Notes: generated by a model from the sequence alone, not told the origin. 64,000 nucleotides of DNA from G963704535 sp963704535 (GCA_963704535.1 OY969916.1:9114001-9178000); one strand, 5' to 3'. Shown: positions 11,721-20,283, counted from the first letter of the stretch. Numbers and translations are program-made.

Positions 11721-11810
11721 ACTGTCTGAAAAGGGTGATTTGTTGCTCGTTGTGTGTGGTGGAAAGGGATTCTTGAGGGGCGACCCCTCAAACTCCCCCA
11801 TTTCAGACAA
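11721..11810. repeat. MITE-like palindromic element copy
   Basis: Carries the core TTGAGGGGCGACCCCTCAA flanked by GGAAAGGGATTC and AACTCCCCC ... TTTCAGAC. Here it lies between the two M16 genes. Confidence 0.8.
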
Positions 11811-11812
11811 CC

Positions 11813-13090
11813 TCAACTCTCGGCCCCGTTGGTGGGAATGAAGAGTCCGACCGTCCGATTGCGCTCGGTCAGGTAGGTCTGGGCCACGCGCTGGACATCG
11901 GCGGCTCCGACGGTGCTGATCTCGCCCAGCAGCGCGTCGACGCGGGTGAAGCGGTCGAGCATCTCCCACATGCCCAGCATCAGCGCCTGGTTAGTCACGC
12001 TCTCGCCCGAGTAGGCGATCTGCGCGCGAACCTGCTTCTGCACCTTGGTCATCTCCTCGGCGCTCACGCCCTCCCGCTGGATCTTCTCGACCTCTGCGAT
12101 CAGCGCGGCCTCGACCTCGGCGGCGGTGTGGCCGTCCTGCACGGTGGCGCTCAACTCCAGCAGGTGCGGGTCATACGAGGCGCGGTAGCCGCTGCCGGCG
12201 TACGAGGCCAGCTGCGTCTCGACCAGCGCGCGGTAGATCCGGGCGCTGCGGTTGGTCTGGGCGCCGCCGGACATCGACTTGGCGCCTGACAGTATCGCGT
12301 CGAGCACCACCAGCGGCGCGTAGTCGGGGTGGCGACAGTGCGGAACGTGGTACACAATCTGGACATACTGGGCCGGGCCGTGCCGGCGCACGACGACGCG
12401 GCGCTCGCCCTGTTGCTCGGGCTCCTCGGCCCGGAAGGGCGGCAGCGGCGGGCCACTGGGTAGGCTGGCGAAATAGTGCTCGACCCTGGGCATGATCGTG
12501 TCGGTGTCGAAGTCGCCCACCAGCACCAGCACCGCGTTGTTGGGCATGTAGTAGGTCTGGTAGTGCTGGTACAGGTCGTCGCGGGTCAGTGCGCGCAAGT
12601 CGCCTCGCCAGCCGATGATCTCATTGCGGTACGGGTGGACCTGGAACGCCGCCGCCATGACCGCCTCGTTCAGCCACCACTCAGGATCGTTCTCGTGGCC
12701 CTCGCGCTCGGAGGAGATCACCGTGCGCTCGCTCTCGACCTCGTCGGGGTCGAACAGTGAGTTGACCATGCGATCGGACTCGATCCGCAGCCCAAGCTCG
12801 ATCCGGTCGGCCGGCAGCGTCTCGAAGTAGGCGGTATAGTCATTCGAGGTAAACGCGTTGAACGTGCCGCCGTTGCGGGCGATCAGCCGGTCCATCTCGC
12901 CGCGCGGGATGTTCGGCGTGCCCTTGAACAGCATATGCTCGACCCAGTGCGAGGTGCCGGTCGTGCCGATGCCCTCGTTGCGCGACCCGACCCGGTACCA
13001 GACCCAGCAGGTGGCCACCGGGGCGCTGTGGATCTCGCGCGTCAGGACCAGCATACCGTTAGGCAAGTGATGCGCGGTCGTCGTGGTCAT
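11813..13090 (-). CDS. M16 peptidase, catalytic subunit
   Basis: Zinc metallopeptidase of about 425 residues. The inverted zinc motif HWVEHMLFKGT near residue 45 supplies two histidines and the catalytic glutamate; a downstream glutamate ligand lies in the ESERTVISSE stretch. I start at MTTTTAHHLPNG because AAGGAG lies just before it. A longer frame to 13204 reads through a heptamer repeat and is rejected. The partner gene lacking the zinc motif follows directly, so the two probably act together. Confidence 0.92.
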   Translation of the reverse strand: MTTTTAHHLPNGMLVLTREIHSAPVATCWVWYRVGSRNEGIGTTGTSHWVEHMLFKGTPNIPRGEMDRLIARNGGTFNAFTSNDYTAYFETLPADRIELGLRIESDRMVNSLFDPDEVESERTVISSEREGHENDPEWWLNEAVMAAAFQVHPYRNEIIGWRGDLRALTRDDLYQHYQTYYMPNNAVLVLVGDFDTDTIMPRVEHYFASLPSGPPLPPFRAEEPEQQGERRVVVRRHGPAQYVQIVYHVPHCRHPDYAPLVVLDAILSGAKSMSGGAQTNRSARIYRALVETQLASYAGSGYRASYDPHLLELSATVQDGHTAAEVEAALIAEVEKIQREGVSAEEMTKVQKQVRAQIAYSGESVTNQALMLGMWEMLDRFTRVDALLGEISTVGAADVQRVAQTYLTERNRTVGLFIPTNGAES

Positions 13091-13118
13091 TGGGAATCGC
13101 TCCTTCCCTGTATCTTCG

Positions 13119-13168
13119 GGAGATTGGAGATTCACGAGTGCCAATCTCCAATCTCTATTCTCTACTCT
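13119..13168. repeat. Heptamer inverted repeat (GATTGGA)
   Basis: Short GGAGATTGG / CCAATCTCC array between the flavin oxidoreductase and the catalytic M16 gene. It supplies the stop codon of the oxidoreductase. Confidence 0.8.
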
Positions 13169-14082
13169 CGATCCGCCAGCGCCGCCAGCGCGCGCCGGGG
13201 CCAATCAGGCTCCACCCGTAGCCGTTCGCCCACTGCGACCAGGTCGGCGCTGCCGTCGCGAACGATGCTATCGGCCAGCTCGGCGTCGTCGAGCCGCCCG
13301 CCGACCATCACCGGGATGTCGATGACGGCCTTGATCGCGGCGGCCAGCGGCACCCGCCAGCCGGGGAACTGCGCGATCTGAACGTCGCCATTGGCCACGA
13401 CGCCGACCTCCAGCAGCATCACGCCGGTGCTGCTCAGGCGCTTGGCGATCACGCGCGCGTCCTGGAGCGTCAGCCCGCCGGCCACGAATTCCTCGACGTT
13501 GAGTCGGACACCGATGATGAACTGGTCGCCGAGCCAGCGTTGGATGCCCTCGACCACGTCGAGCAGCAGCCGCATTCGTCCGAGGAAGCTGCCGCCGTAG
13601 TAGTCGGTGCGGTGGTTGTGCAGCGGCGAGACAAGCTGCTCGAACGGCCCGCCGTCGGCGGTCGAGAACATGACCCCGGCGGCGCCGGCGGCGTGGGCGC
13701 GCCAGGCCGCCCCAATGAACGCCTCGCCGATCTCGCGCACCTCGGCGCGCCGCAGCCCGTCGAGCGGCAGCGGCTGATCGAGCATCATCAGAATCGCCAC
13801 CCCCTCACGGCGCACGGCGTCCACGCAGTGGTACAGGTCGGTAACATGGGCGTCGGCGTACAGGCCCAGGTGCGGGAGCGCCGGCTCGGCCGGCGACAGC
13901 ACGCAGGCCGGCTCGATCACCAGCAGGCCGGCGCCGCCGCGCGCGCGCTCCAGGTAGTAGGTCGCCAGGGCATCGTTCACAAAGCCGCCGGGCACCACCC
14001 AGCCGCTCGGAAGCGCGGTCAGCGCGATCCGGTTGGGCAGCCGCAGATTGCCGAGTGTCAGAGGACTGGATAGGCGCTGCAT
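13162..14082 (-). CDS. Old-yellow-enzyme family NADH:flavin oxidoreductase
   Basis: FMN-dependent TIM-barrel reductase of 306 residues, shorter than the usual 340-370. The N-terminal LxLGNLRLPNRIALTAL segment, the RARGGAGLLVIE strand and the C-terminal GSADLVAVG phosphate-binding turn fit the family. The HxxH/N-type substrate pair seen in classical members is not obvious, since the central segment has been shortened. It precedes the M16 pair on the same strand. Substrate unknown; enoate or related reduction is inferred from the family. Confidence 0.82.
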   Translation of the reverse strand: MQRLSSPLTLGNLRLPNRIALTALPSGWVVPGGFVNDALATYYLERARGGAGLLVIEPACVLSPAEPALPHLGLYADAHVTDLYHCVDAVRREGVAILMMLDQPLPLDGLRRAEVREIGEAFIGAAWRAHAAGAAGVMFSTADGGPFEQLVSPLHNHRTDYYGGSFLGRMRLLLDVVEGIQRWLGDQFIIGVRLNVEEFVAGGLTLQDARVIAKRLSSTGVMLLEVGVVANGDVQIAQFPGWRVPLAAAIKAVIDIPVMVGGRLDDAELADSIVRDGSADLVAVGERLRVEPDWPRRALAALADRE

Positions 14083-14306
14083 TGGATGACCTGACCTGGC
14101 CGCGAGATGTGGCCGTGCGCGATGGACAATGACGATAGATCCGGAATGGGCATTGGGTATAGTATAGCATAGGGGGGCGCGGGCGGGGATGGACTTGGGA
14201 GGCGGGGTGCTCCAGCGAGTGGGCTTTGCGGGGGCGAGGAGGGAGCGTGCCTACGTGCGGCGAGTAGGCTAGGGCGGCGTCTCCGTGCTCGGTGCTCCAT
14301 CAGTAT

Positions 14307-14556
14307 TGACTGACAGGGCGAAGATCTTCTCTGTAAATAATGTCGTTAGTAGGGTTGACAGCGCTTGTCGAATGACGCCAATAGCACTATACTGGCGCTG
14401 ATAGACGGATAGAAATTCGCCTATTCCACCGAGTAGGAGATGTAGTTGAGATACGCGGCGGTCGAAATAGTCTCCGTTGGGGAGTTCGATGGACGGCTGT
14501 CCGTGAAAACATGGAATAATGAGGATGATTGTCGTTCTACTTCTAGTTGGGTGCTT
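14307..14556. repeat. ~250-bp long direct repeat, copy 1
   Basis: Shares about three quarters of its bases with 22437-22680 in the same orientation, including CTTCTCTGTAAA, GCGCTGATAGACGGA and GATGGACGGCTGTCCGTGAA. On the minus strand both copies keep a similar reading (YFDRRxxxLxLL, SVYQRQYSAxGIIRQAL), which suggests decayed remains of one gene. Copy 1 lies just upstream of the mCpol gene. Confidence 0.75.
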
Positions 14557-14616
14557 ATGTCCACTGATAACGTACGAAGGCCGATGGTAGGACATCCTTT
14601 AAGGAATTTACTATAC

Positions 14617-14645
14617 TTGCGTTCACGGCCAAAAACCCTTATAAT
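14617..14645 (+). promoter_or_regulatory. Sigma-70 type promoter of the mCpol gene
   Basis: TTGCGT at 14617-14622 and a perfect TATAAT at 14640-14645 with a 17-base spacer. Transcription would start near 14652, leaving a leader of about 35 bases before the ATG at 14687. Confidence 0.7.
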
Positions 14646-14686
14646 ACGAAGAATACACGATATCATATAGTCAATATTCAAACAAC

Positions 14687-16084
14687 ATGGTACAAGACAA
14701 AACAGCAAGATATGCGTTCTTCGATGGAGATAGCATTGGGAGTGCAATTGACGATTTATTTAGAAGTGGCAAAGTACAAGAAGCACAACATTTATCAGAA
14801 AGCATCAAGCACGCAGTCTTTGAAATCGAGCAAGTCGTTAATGCCATTGATGATGTTGAGTTGATCATTGCTGGGGGAGACGATGTACTCATAAAATATA
14901 ACCCCGAAAAACATAATCTTGACCTTCTGATCCGATTATCTAACATTTTCACGAAGCATACCGGACTCTCTATGAGTTTTGGAGATGGCGAAAGCATTGA
15001 CCAAGCAATCAACAATCTTATGGAAGCCAAGCAACAAAATAAAGGATTTGTTAGTTCACCTCATTCTAGCTCCCTGGTAAATAATCAAAGTAACAAGCGC
15101 ACCAAAATATTCATCTTTACTACATCTCAAGTCCCCGATCCGTATATCAACGTTATCGCACACTGTACAGCATACTATACTCATATTGAACAAATTGTTA
15201 TGATAGGAATATCTAATGACAGGGGCAAAATTAAAGAAAAAGAAAGCGAATTAGTTAATCTGAGAAGCAAAATCGATAATTTGCTAAACAAACTTAGCTT
15301 GGGCCTCTATCCCCGTCAAGCCAAACAGGACGATGGCAGTCGAACTTGGATAGATGAAGACATAAAAATGGAAGCTGCACAGCGACAAAGATACAGTGAA
15401 CTCAAGAACTATAACCTCGACTTGCAAGTTATAGTTTATGACGATCTGGAAAATGAGATCACGAAATTGATAAACAATCGAGAATTATTTACATATATTT
15501 TTGATACAACAGCTTTCTTAAAAAGCTACTTGGTCGACGTTTACACTATCCTAAGATTCAGAAATATCAGCACAATCTATTCTTTCGAATTACATAGCGA
15601 TAGCCGGACCTACGATTACAAAGAATTAGTTCACAACTTGACTTATAAAAAATCTTATGACTACATCTGTCTTGCTGACAGCAAATATACAGGTGATAGA
15701 ATAATAGTAAACAACTCAACAGTAGTATCAGAAGGAAAATTCAACCAACTAATATCCAAGTTTCAAAGTATAGAGAAAAACAGAAATCAACTAGAAGATG
15801 AAATGTCGACGGATTTCGCCAGAATCATTTTGTTTCTCTATTTTCTAGTGGGAGTGTTTGCATTCATTCCTCTATATCAGCATATCAACCAGCCGAATGG
15901 ATGGGACCAAGTGGAACCTTACACTTTCCTAGTTCCCTTGGGATGGTTTCTTTTTAACTACCTTCTACAAGCAATTTTCAAGAGACAATTCCCATCTTTA
16001 AGACCTACAGATCTATTCCAAGCATTAAAAGAGTGGAAAAAAAAACAATTGGAAAAGTCTCGAACATTTACAAACAACAAATAG
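14687..16084 (+). CDS. mCpol / CARF-like / two-helix membrane protein
   Basis: 465 residues in an AT-rich gene set in GC-rich surroundings, a sign of transfer. Residues 1-121 look like a minimal CRISPR polymerase: FFDGDSIG at 11-18, AGGDD at 62-66, SMSFGDG at 95-101 and an AKQQNKG helix, the pattern of GGDEF/Cas10-like palm nucleotide cyclases. Residues 139-360 form a Rossmann-like region (KIFIFTTS at 140-147, IFDTTAFLKSY at 271-281) that resembles CARF ligand-binding folds. Residues 377-397 and 412-431 are membrane helices with a basic tail after them. By analogy with Panoptes (mCpol synthase OptS with a two-helix effector OptE) and CBASS, I infer a phage-defence protein that makes, senses and acts on a cyclic nucleotide in one chain. 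Catalysis and the CARF call need testing. Confidence 0.72.
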   Translation: MVQDKTARYAFFDGDSIGSAIDDLFRSGKVQEAQHLSESIKHAVFEIEQVVNAIDDVELIIAGGDDVLIKYNPEKHNLDLLIRLSNIFTKHTGLSMSFGDGESIDQAINNLMEAKQQNKGFVSSPHSSSLVNNQSNKRTKIFIFTTSQVPDPYINVIAHCTAYYTHIEQIVMIGISNDRGKIKEKESELVNLRSKIDNLLNKLSLGLYPRQAKQDDGSRTWIDEDIKMEAAQRQRYSELKNYNLDLQVIVYDDLENEITKLINNRELFTYIFDTTAFLKSYLVDVYTILRFRNISTIYSFELHSDSRTYDYKELVHNLTYKKSYDYICLADSKYTGDRIIVNNSTVVSEGKFNQLISKFQSIEKNRNQLEDEMSTDFARIILFLYFLVGVFAFIPLYQHINQPNGWDQVEPYTFLVPLGWFLFNYLLQAIFKRQFPSLRPTDLFQALKEWKKKQLEKSRTFTNNK

Positions 16085-16331
16085 TGGCGTGTCGCGGCAC
16101 CCAATAACCGCGTGTAGCGCGGCGCCGCTGGTGCGGCCCTCAACCTGGACGCAACTTTGGCATCTTCCTCGTGCCGCCACTCGTCTCGCTCCACAATGCT
16201 GCCACCGGCGTGCTGACGCGGAGCGTTGGGCCGCAACATCAAACCCATATAGCCATCCAACACCAGCAAGAAGCCGCACGCATCAAACTACCATCGGGCG
16301 TGCGGCTCCACGTTGGTGATTCGACAATCGG

Positions 16332-16591
16332 CTATCCGATCTCGTTCGCCCCGCTCCCATCAAACACCGCCGGATAGCGCGCCACCACCGCATCCACGAC
16401 CGCCTCGCCCAGCGCCCAGAAGCCCCGCTCCGCCCGGATCTCGGTCCCGCTCCAGCGCCAGCGCCAGCTTGTCCGTTCATCTTGCCAGAGGACCAGGCCC
16501 TGGCTGCTCAACTCATCCAGGATGAACCCGATGTGGCGCACGAACGCATACCCGACAATCGTCGCATTATGCGGGCTGCGGGCATGTCTGA
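16332..16591 (-). pseudogene. WRW small protein, copy A (frameshifted)
   Basis: Reads HIGFILDELSSQGLVLWQDE, WRWRWSGTEIRAERGFWALG and VVDAVVARYPAVFDG, almost identical to the intact copy at 17346-17615. A one-base deletion near 16579 breaks the N-terminal reading, although a GTG at 16541 could still give a shortened product. Near-identity with the copy 1 kb away implies recent duplication; the two bracket the BrnTA pair as direct repeats. Confidence 0.7.
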
Positions 16592-16688
16592 TCCACCCCT
16601 GTCCACTACGAGTGAACGATCGCTCCTGCGCTGCCGAACAGAGGCACGTTGTTCAACCAGGCGATGTCTTCCACCGTGCTCATTACCG

Positions 16689-16716
16689 TTGACGTTTCCT
16701 CAATTGTGGCTACAAT
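16689..16716 (+). promoter_or_regulatory. Probable promoter of the BrnTA pair
   Basis: TTGACG at 16689-16694 and TACAAT at 16711-16716 with a 16-base spacer, 36 bases before the BrnT start. BrnA-type antitoxins autorepress this kind of promoter; no operator is obvious. Confidence 0.6.
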
Positions 16717-16751
16717 GAAGACAACCAATCACCAAGAGGAACGCATGTACT

Positions 16752-17048
16752 ATGCAGTTTGAATGGGACGAGGGCAAGAACGAGACCAACATTCGGCTTC
16801 ACAGTATTGACTTTGCCGACGTCCCGACCGTGTTCAACGGTCCCACATTCACGGACCTCGACGCTCGGATCGATTATGGGGAAGATCGCTGGATTAGCAT
16901 CGGGATGCTGGCGAACCTGACCGTCGTGATCATTTGGACCGAACGGGATACCAATATCATCCGGCTAATCTCGGCACGAAAGGCCAATAGGTATGAGCGA
17001 CAGCGATATGAAGCGTACCTCACGAACCGATTGGGATCGGTTAGCTAA
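16752..17048 (+). CDS. brnT: BrnT-family toxin
   Basis: Type II toxin of 98 residues with a RelE-like ribonuclease fold. The N-terminal FEWDEGKNETNIRLHSIDFADV and the C-terminal RLISARKANRYERQRYEAYL match BrnT closely; the conserved Arg, His, Lys and Glu residues are present. An AGAGGA site best serves an ATG at 16745 that opens a five-codon frame ending in a TGA which overlaps the brnT start; this may couple translation. brnA overlaps its end by 56 bases, the usual toxin-first order. Confidence 0.93.
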   Translation: MQFEWDEGKNETNIRLHSIDFADVPTVFNGPTFTDLDARIDYGEDRWISIGMLANLTVVIIWTERDTNIIRLISARKANRYERQRYEAYLTNRLGSVS

Positions 17049-17244
17049 GATGACGGACGAGGAGATTAACTACTCCGATATTCCGCCATTGACCGACGAG
17101 TTCTTCGCTCGCGCCAAACTCATGTTGCCGAACGCGGTCGAACTCGATCCCGACATCTTAGCCTGGTTTAAACAAAACGGGCGGGATTATCCAACGCGCA
17201 TTAACCAAATCTTGCGCGAGTATATCGCCCTTCAGGAACACTAA
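16993..17244 (+). CDS. brnA: BrnA-family antitoxin
   Basis: 83 residues with MTDEEINYSDIPPLTDEFF, then LDPDILAWFKQNGRDYPTRINQILREY, the ribbon-helix-helix-like DNA-binding tail of BrnA. It neutralises BrnT and represses the operon in the known family. Alternative starts at 17008 and 17050 would shorten the N terminus without losing the conserved part. Confidence 0.92.
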   Translation: MSDSDMKRTSRTDWDRLAKMTDEEINYSDIPPLTDEFFARAKLMLPNAVELDPDILAWFKQNGRDYPTRINQILREYIALQEH

Positions 17245-17345
17245 TGCGGAAGATCGCCTCCTGATCGCCTCTTCCCGGCGGCGGCCCAACAAGCGAGTGT
17301 AGCCCACCGGCTCGATCAGGGCGATTTTAGCATCTCGACGGCAGG

Positions 17346-17615
17346 CTACTCAATATCATCGATGCTACCGCCATCAAAAACGGCCGGGTAGCGCGCCACC
17401 ACCGCATCCACGACCGCCTCGCCCAGCGCCCAGAAGCCCCGCTCCGCCCGGATATCGGTCCCGCTCCAGCGCCAGCGCCAACTTGCCCGCTCGTCTTGCC
17501 AGAGGACCAGGCCCTGGCTGCTTAACTCATCCAGGATGAACCCGATGTGGCGCACGAACGCATACCCGACGATCGCCGCATTGTGTGGGCTGCAGGGCAT
17601 GTCTGTTCCATCCAT
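17346..17615 (-). CDS. WRW small protein, copy B
   Basis: 89-residue protein I do not recognise. The conserved core is HIGFILDELSSQGLVLWQDE followed by WRWRW and AERGFWALGEAVVDAVVARYP. No signal peptide or membrane helix is seen; the aromatic and acidic residues suggest a small folded cytosolic protein. The ATG follows GGAGG. It is divergent from the XRE regulator at 17933, with a hairpin between; the same arrangement recurs at 31.4-32.1 kb. Copy A lies 1 kb away on the same strand. A partner or target of the XRE protein is inferred from the conserved pairing. Confidence 0.75.
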   Translation of the reverse strand: MDGTDMPCSPHNAAIVGYAFVRHIGFILDELSSQGLVLWQDERASWRWRWSGTDIRAERGFWALGEAVVDAVVARYPAVFDGGSIDDIE

Positions 17616-17701
17616 ACGTTGCCTCCTCCGAGCTTCATGCTCGTGTGAGCCATCCTATGCGGCTGTGCCGCACACACAGCGATGAGAATGTGGGTGAGGT
17701 C

Positions 17702-17736
17702 ATTCTTGAGGGGGCCGCCCCTCAAACTCCCCCTAT
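17702..17736. repeat. MITE-like element, partial copy
   Basis: Only the core TTGAGGGGGCCGCCCCTCAA and short flanks remain, in the upstream region of WRW copy B. Confidence 0.75.
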
Positions 17737-17817
17737 TGTTAGGTTAGGCGGGCATACGACAACCAGGCCATTGCGTGCTACAATGACCCCGCGTCGGCGC
17801 CCACCCGCCGATGCTAT

Positions 17818-17848
17818 GCCCTGCGGCTGTTAACTCCAGCCGCAGGGC
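17818..17848. promoter_or_regulatory. Hairpin between WRW gene and XRE gene
   Basis: GCCCTGCGGCTG and CAGCCGCAGGGC form a perfect 12-bp stem with a 7-base loop. A hairpin starting with the same GCCCTGCG and also having a 7-base loop lies in the equivalent position of the second module (31707-31739). It could be an RNA structure or terminator for transcripts from either side. Confidence 0.6.
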
Positions 17849-17866
17849 GTCCACTGACTTCATTTT

Positions 17867-17881
17867 CTCGCTAATAGCGAG
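17867..17881. promoter_or_regulatory. Candidate XRE operator
   Basis: CTCGCTAATAGCGAG is a 6-bp inverted repeat with a 3-base centre, 52 bases before the XRE start. Its position and symmetry fit autoregulation; this is inferred. Confidence 0.4.
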
Positions 17882-17932
17882 ATTTTACCATAGGGTAGCG
17901 CCGGTGTCAATACAATATCGGGATGGTTGACG

Positions 17933-18196
17933 ATGCAACAATTCGGTGAAAAACTGCGCGCTCTTCGCAAGCAGCGTGCCCTGACGATCATCGATCTCGC
18001 TACGGCGTTGGGCTACACGGCCAACAGCTACATCAGCGAATTGGAAAGGGGCAAGAAAAAACCAACCACTGATTTGGTGTTCAAGGTAGCCAAGCTCTTC
18101 AATGTGACAACCGACCAACTGCTGGATGATGCCCTGGAGGTGCCGGGGATGGCGAGTGCTGCCGAGCCGGATGAGGGGCCGGTGATGCCTGAATAA
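17933..18196 (+). CDS. XRE-family transcriptional regulator
   Basis: 87 residues. The helix-turn-helix spans roughly residues 4-60 (FGEKLRALRKQRAL, DLATALGYTANSYISELERG, FKVAKLFNVTTDQLLDD). The acidic C-terminal tail has no known domain. The ATG at 17933 is preferred over an in-frame TTG six bases upstream. Clearly related to the regulator at 31369-31635, and like it divergent from a WRW gene. Confidence 0.88.
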   Translation: MQQFGEKLRALRKQRALTIIDLATALGYTANSYISELERGKKKPTTDLVFKVAKLFNVTTDQLLDDALEVPGMASAAEPDEGPVMPE

Positions 18197-18257
18197 GCGT
18201 CGCTGACGTGGTACGAATAATGCCTCAATTGCACCACCTGACGAATCTGTGATGTAA

Positions 18258-18728
18258 ATGAAAAAGCCACACCTAACCTTCCGGATCACTCTCTGGCGGC
18301 CATGGCTGCTGGCCGTAACCCCGCTGGCGCTGCTTGCGGCTGTGGGGGTAGCCATCGCCGTCGCCGCCGGGCAGCTTGCCGCCGCGTCCGGTATTCTGCT
18401 CGGCTTCGCTGCGTTTGTGGTGATCTTACTGGTGCCGATCGGCTTGGCCGTTCGGGCAAGCCGATGGCACGTCGATCCGAACGGGATTGGTGGCCGAAAT
18501 AACTGGCTCGTCTATCAGCGTCTGGATTGGTCCGACATCGAGTCCGTCGAGCCGCGGTTGATTCCTGGGTACCCGTACGTGCAAGTGAACGGGGGCGGCA
18601 AGCGCTGGGCGTTCTGGTTGCCCTTACTCCTCACCGACATGGCCGGGTTTCGGTCGGCGGTCGCACAGTATACCCCAGCGAACAACCCGTTGCGGCGCTA
18701 CCTGGAGCAACACCTGCGACCAGATTGA
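18258..18728 (+). CDS. Membrane protein with PH-like domain
   Basis: 156 residues. Two hydrophobic helices (about residues 15-35 and 41-64) form an N-terminal hairpin, followed by a soluble domain of about 90 residues (WHVDPNGIGGRNNWLVYQRL, DWSDIESVEP) that reads like the bacterial PH-type fold fused to membrane helices. Function unknown. It lies 61 bases after the XRE gene on the same strand, so it may share its transcript. Confidence 0.65.
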   Translation: MKKPHLTFRITLWRPWLLAVTPLALLAAVGVAIAVAAGQLAAASGILLGFAAFVVILLVPIGLAVRASRWHVDPNGIGGRNNWLVYQRLDWSDIESVEPRLIPGYPYVQVNGGGKRWAFWLPLLLTDMAGFRSAVAQYTPANNPLRRYLEQHLRPD

Positions 18729-18751
18729 TGCTGCGACCCCCGCGCCGGCCG

Positions 18752-18791
18752 CCACAACCGCAACATACAAAGATTCGTCCAGTATCAACCT
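18752..18791 (+). repeat. Fragment of the beta-propeller gene
   Basis: About 40 bases match the C-terminal coding part of the propeller gene near 21829-21868, including CCGCCACAACCGCAACATAC. It appears to be the scar of a past rearrangement inside the island. Confidence 0.7.
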
Positions 18792-19176
18792 AACAGGGTA
18801 TGGATCTCTCCAGGTGGACCACCATCTGCTTTTTGATCTCCACTACCATTTCAACAATGCGCTCCCAGCCCATCATGGCCGCTGCTTCACCCGGCTGCAG
18901 AACTTCTTGGATCGTCTCTAACGCCTGCCACGCTTGTGTCAGCGAGATATGTCCAGAGACACGCCCTGCCAGCGCAAAGGCATGACGTTCCAGCACGATC
19001 GCCGCAGAGATACCGGCGGGATGGGCGCCCTGCTGCGCCAAGGCACCACCCACAATCGCGAGGCACGCGACGATGCAGGCTAGTCTGTGGGCATCAGATA
19101 GATCTGGCAGGCACATACCCCCCTCGTCGCGGAGAAGCTGCGGGAAGTCAAACGCCAAGGCGATCTCGCGCAGCAC
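18790..19176 (-). CDS. Hypothetical protein, second gene of a pair
   Basis: 128 residues, mostly helical, with no motif I recognise (LACIVACLAIVGGALAQQG, ALETIQEVLQPGEAAAMM). It starts 27 bases after the upstream gene on the same strand, so the two form a likely operon. The stop lies against the propeller-gene fragment at 18752-18791, so the C terminus may have been altered by that rearrangement. Confidence 0.6.
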   Translation of the reverse strand: MLREIALAFDFPQLLRDEGGMCLPDLSDAHRLACIVACLAIVGGALAQQGAHPAGISAAIVLERHAFALAGRVSGHISLTQAWQALETIQEVLQPGEAAAMMGWERIVEMVVEIKKQMVVHLERSIPC

Positions 19177-19203
19177 TGCCGCCGATTGTTCCGCCTCCTG
19201 CCG

Positions 19204-20283
19204 CTAGCGAAGAGGAGGTGTAAGTCCCATCGCAGCCCGCTCATCTTCCCTCAACACCTGGAGGCATCCGACAATGCGCCGGACGGCATCGCACATCAGG
19301 AGATCCTGGGCTATGTCTCCAAGGCGAGGATCGTGAAGCTGGCAATGAAGGCGTACTATCTTCGCCTCTCCATCTGAAATCTGGAGGCCATGGTGATCTG
19401 CCAACTCGTTGAGGACGCTCAACACTCCGTTGAGCGCCATCGCCTGATTGAGGCGAGAGGCTTCGGTAAACCGGAAATGCTCGTTCTGAAGCACCATCTG
19501 CTCTTCCTCCGAGAGCCCATGAAAGCCGCCGCGCCGCAACAATTCCATAATCATGATGCCTCTTACAAGCTCATGGTCAAGGACGCCTCCTTGCCGGTCG
19601 ACGATAAATCCCATGGGGGCGGGCACGCCTTTATCCACGGCTACGGCGATCTTGTCTGGCAGAAAGGTATGCTCCAGATGGACATCGAGCTGGGGCAGAA
19701 TCTGCGGAGAAAAGGCGATTGCCTGCATCTCCACAAGCACCGCAGGCTCAATCACGCGGCCCGGCGCCATCGTTGCGCGCAGGGCCGCATAGGCCTCTCG
19801 CTCGCTTGGTGCGGGAATATACAGAAAGCCGTCGTCGAACATCTGCTTACGAATCTCCTGCGCCAGCCCCATTATCGGCCCATGGAGCAGCTCCAGCACG
19901 CTTAGCGCGCCGTGTTGAGTGGCCTTATTATGCGGTGCGGTACGCATCCCGCGATGGTTTTTGTAGCGACCCTCTCCCATAAAAGAAAGGGCTAGATCAG
20001 CTAACGTTCGAGGCGAGAGGTCGGCGTTGCGGTCCTCATGGCCAGGCACAATCGCGAGTACGGCGATGGCATCCGATGACATACCAGACGCAGCCCCAAT
20101 ACGATGCGCGAAGCCAGTCAGCATCTGATCGAGGCGCAGGGCGAAGTAGCCGAGCTGCGCATGAATAGCGATCTGCAACGATTCCTCTTTTGCTGTGGGC
20201 AATTCAAGCGGGAGACGAGTCACATGAGAGGATTGGTCAACAATAAGGCCACGCCAGGCGAGATGCGTTTGAATGAGTGACAT
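19204..20283 (-). CDS. Hypothetical protein, first gene of a pair
   Basis: About 359 residues, no family recognised. The start MSLIQTHLAWRGL follows CAGGAG. The centre contains LDVHLEHTFLPDKIAVAVDKG and DHELVRGIMIMELLRRGGFHG; histidines and acidic residues are scattered without a clear metal motif. No signal peptide or helix bundle in the membrane. Its base composition is lower in GC than the flanking core genes, in keeping with the island. Confidence 0.6.
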   Translation of the reverse strand: MSLIQTHLAWRGLIVDQSSHVTRLPLELPTAKEESLQIAIHAQLGYFALRLDQMLTGFAHRIGAASGMSSDAIAVLAIVPGHEDRNADLSPRTLADLALSFMGEGRYKNHRGMRTAPHNKATQHGALSVLELLHGPIMGLAQEIRKQMFDDGFLYIPAPSEREAYAALRATMAPGRVIEPAVLVEMQAIAFSPQILPQLDVHLEHTFLPDKIAVAVDKGVPAPMGFIVDRQGGVLDHELVRGIMIMELLRRGGFHGLSEEEQMVLQNEHFRFTEASRLNQAMALNGVLSVLNELADHHGLQISDGEAKIVRLHCQLHDPRLGDIAQDLLMCDAVRRIVGCLQVLREDERAAMGLTPPLR

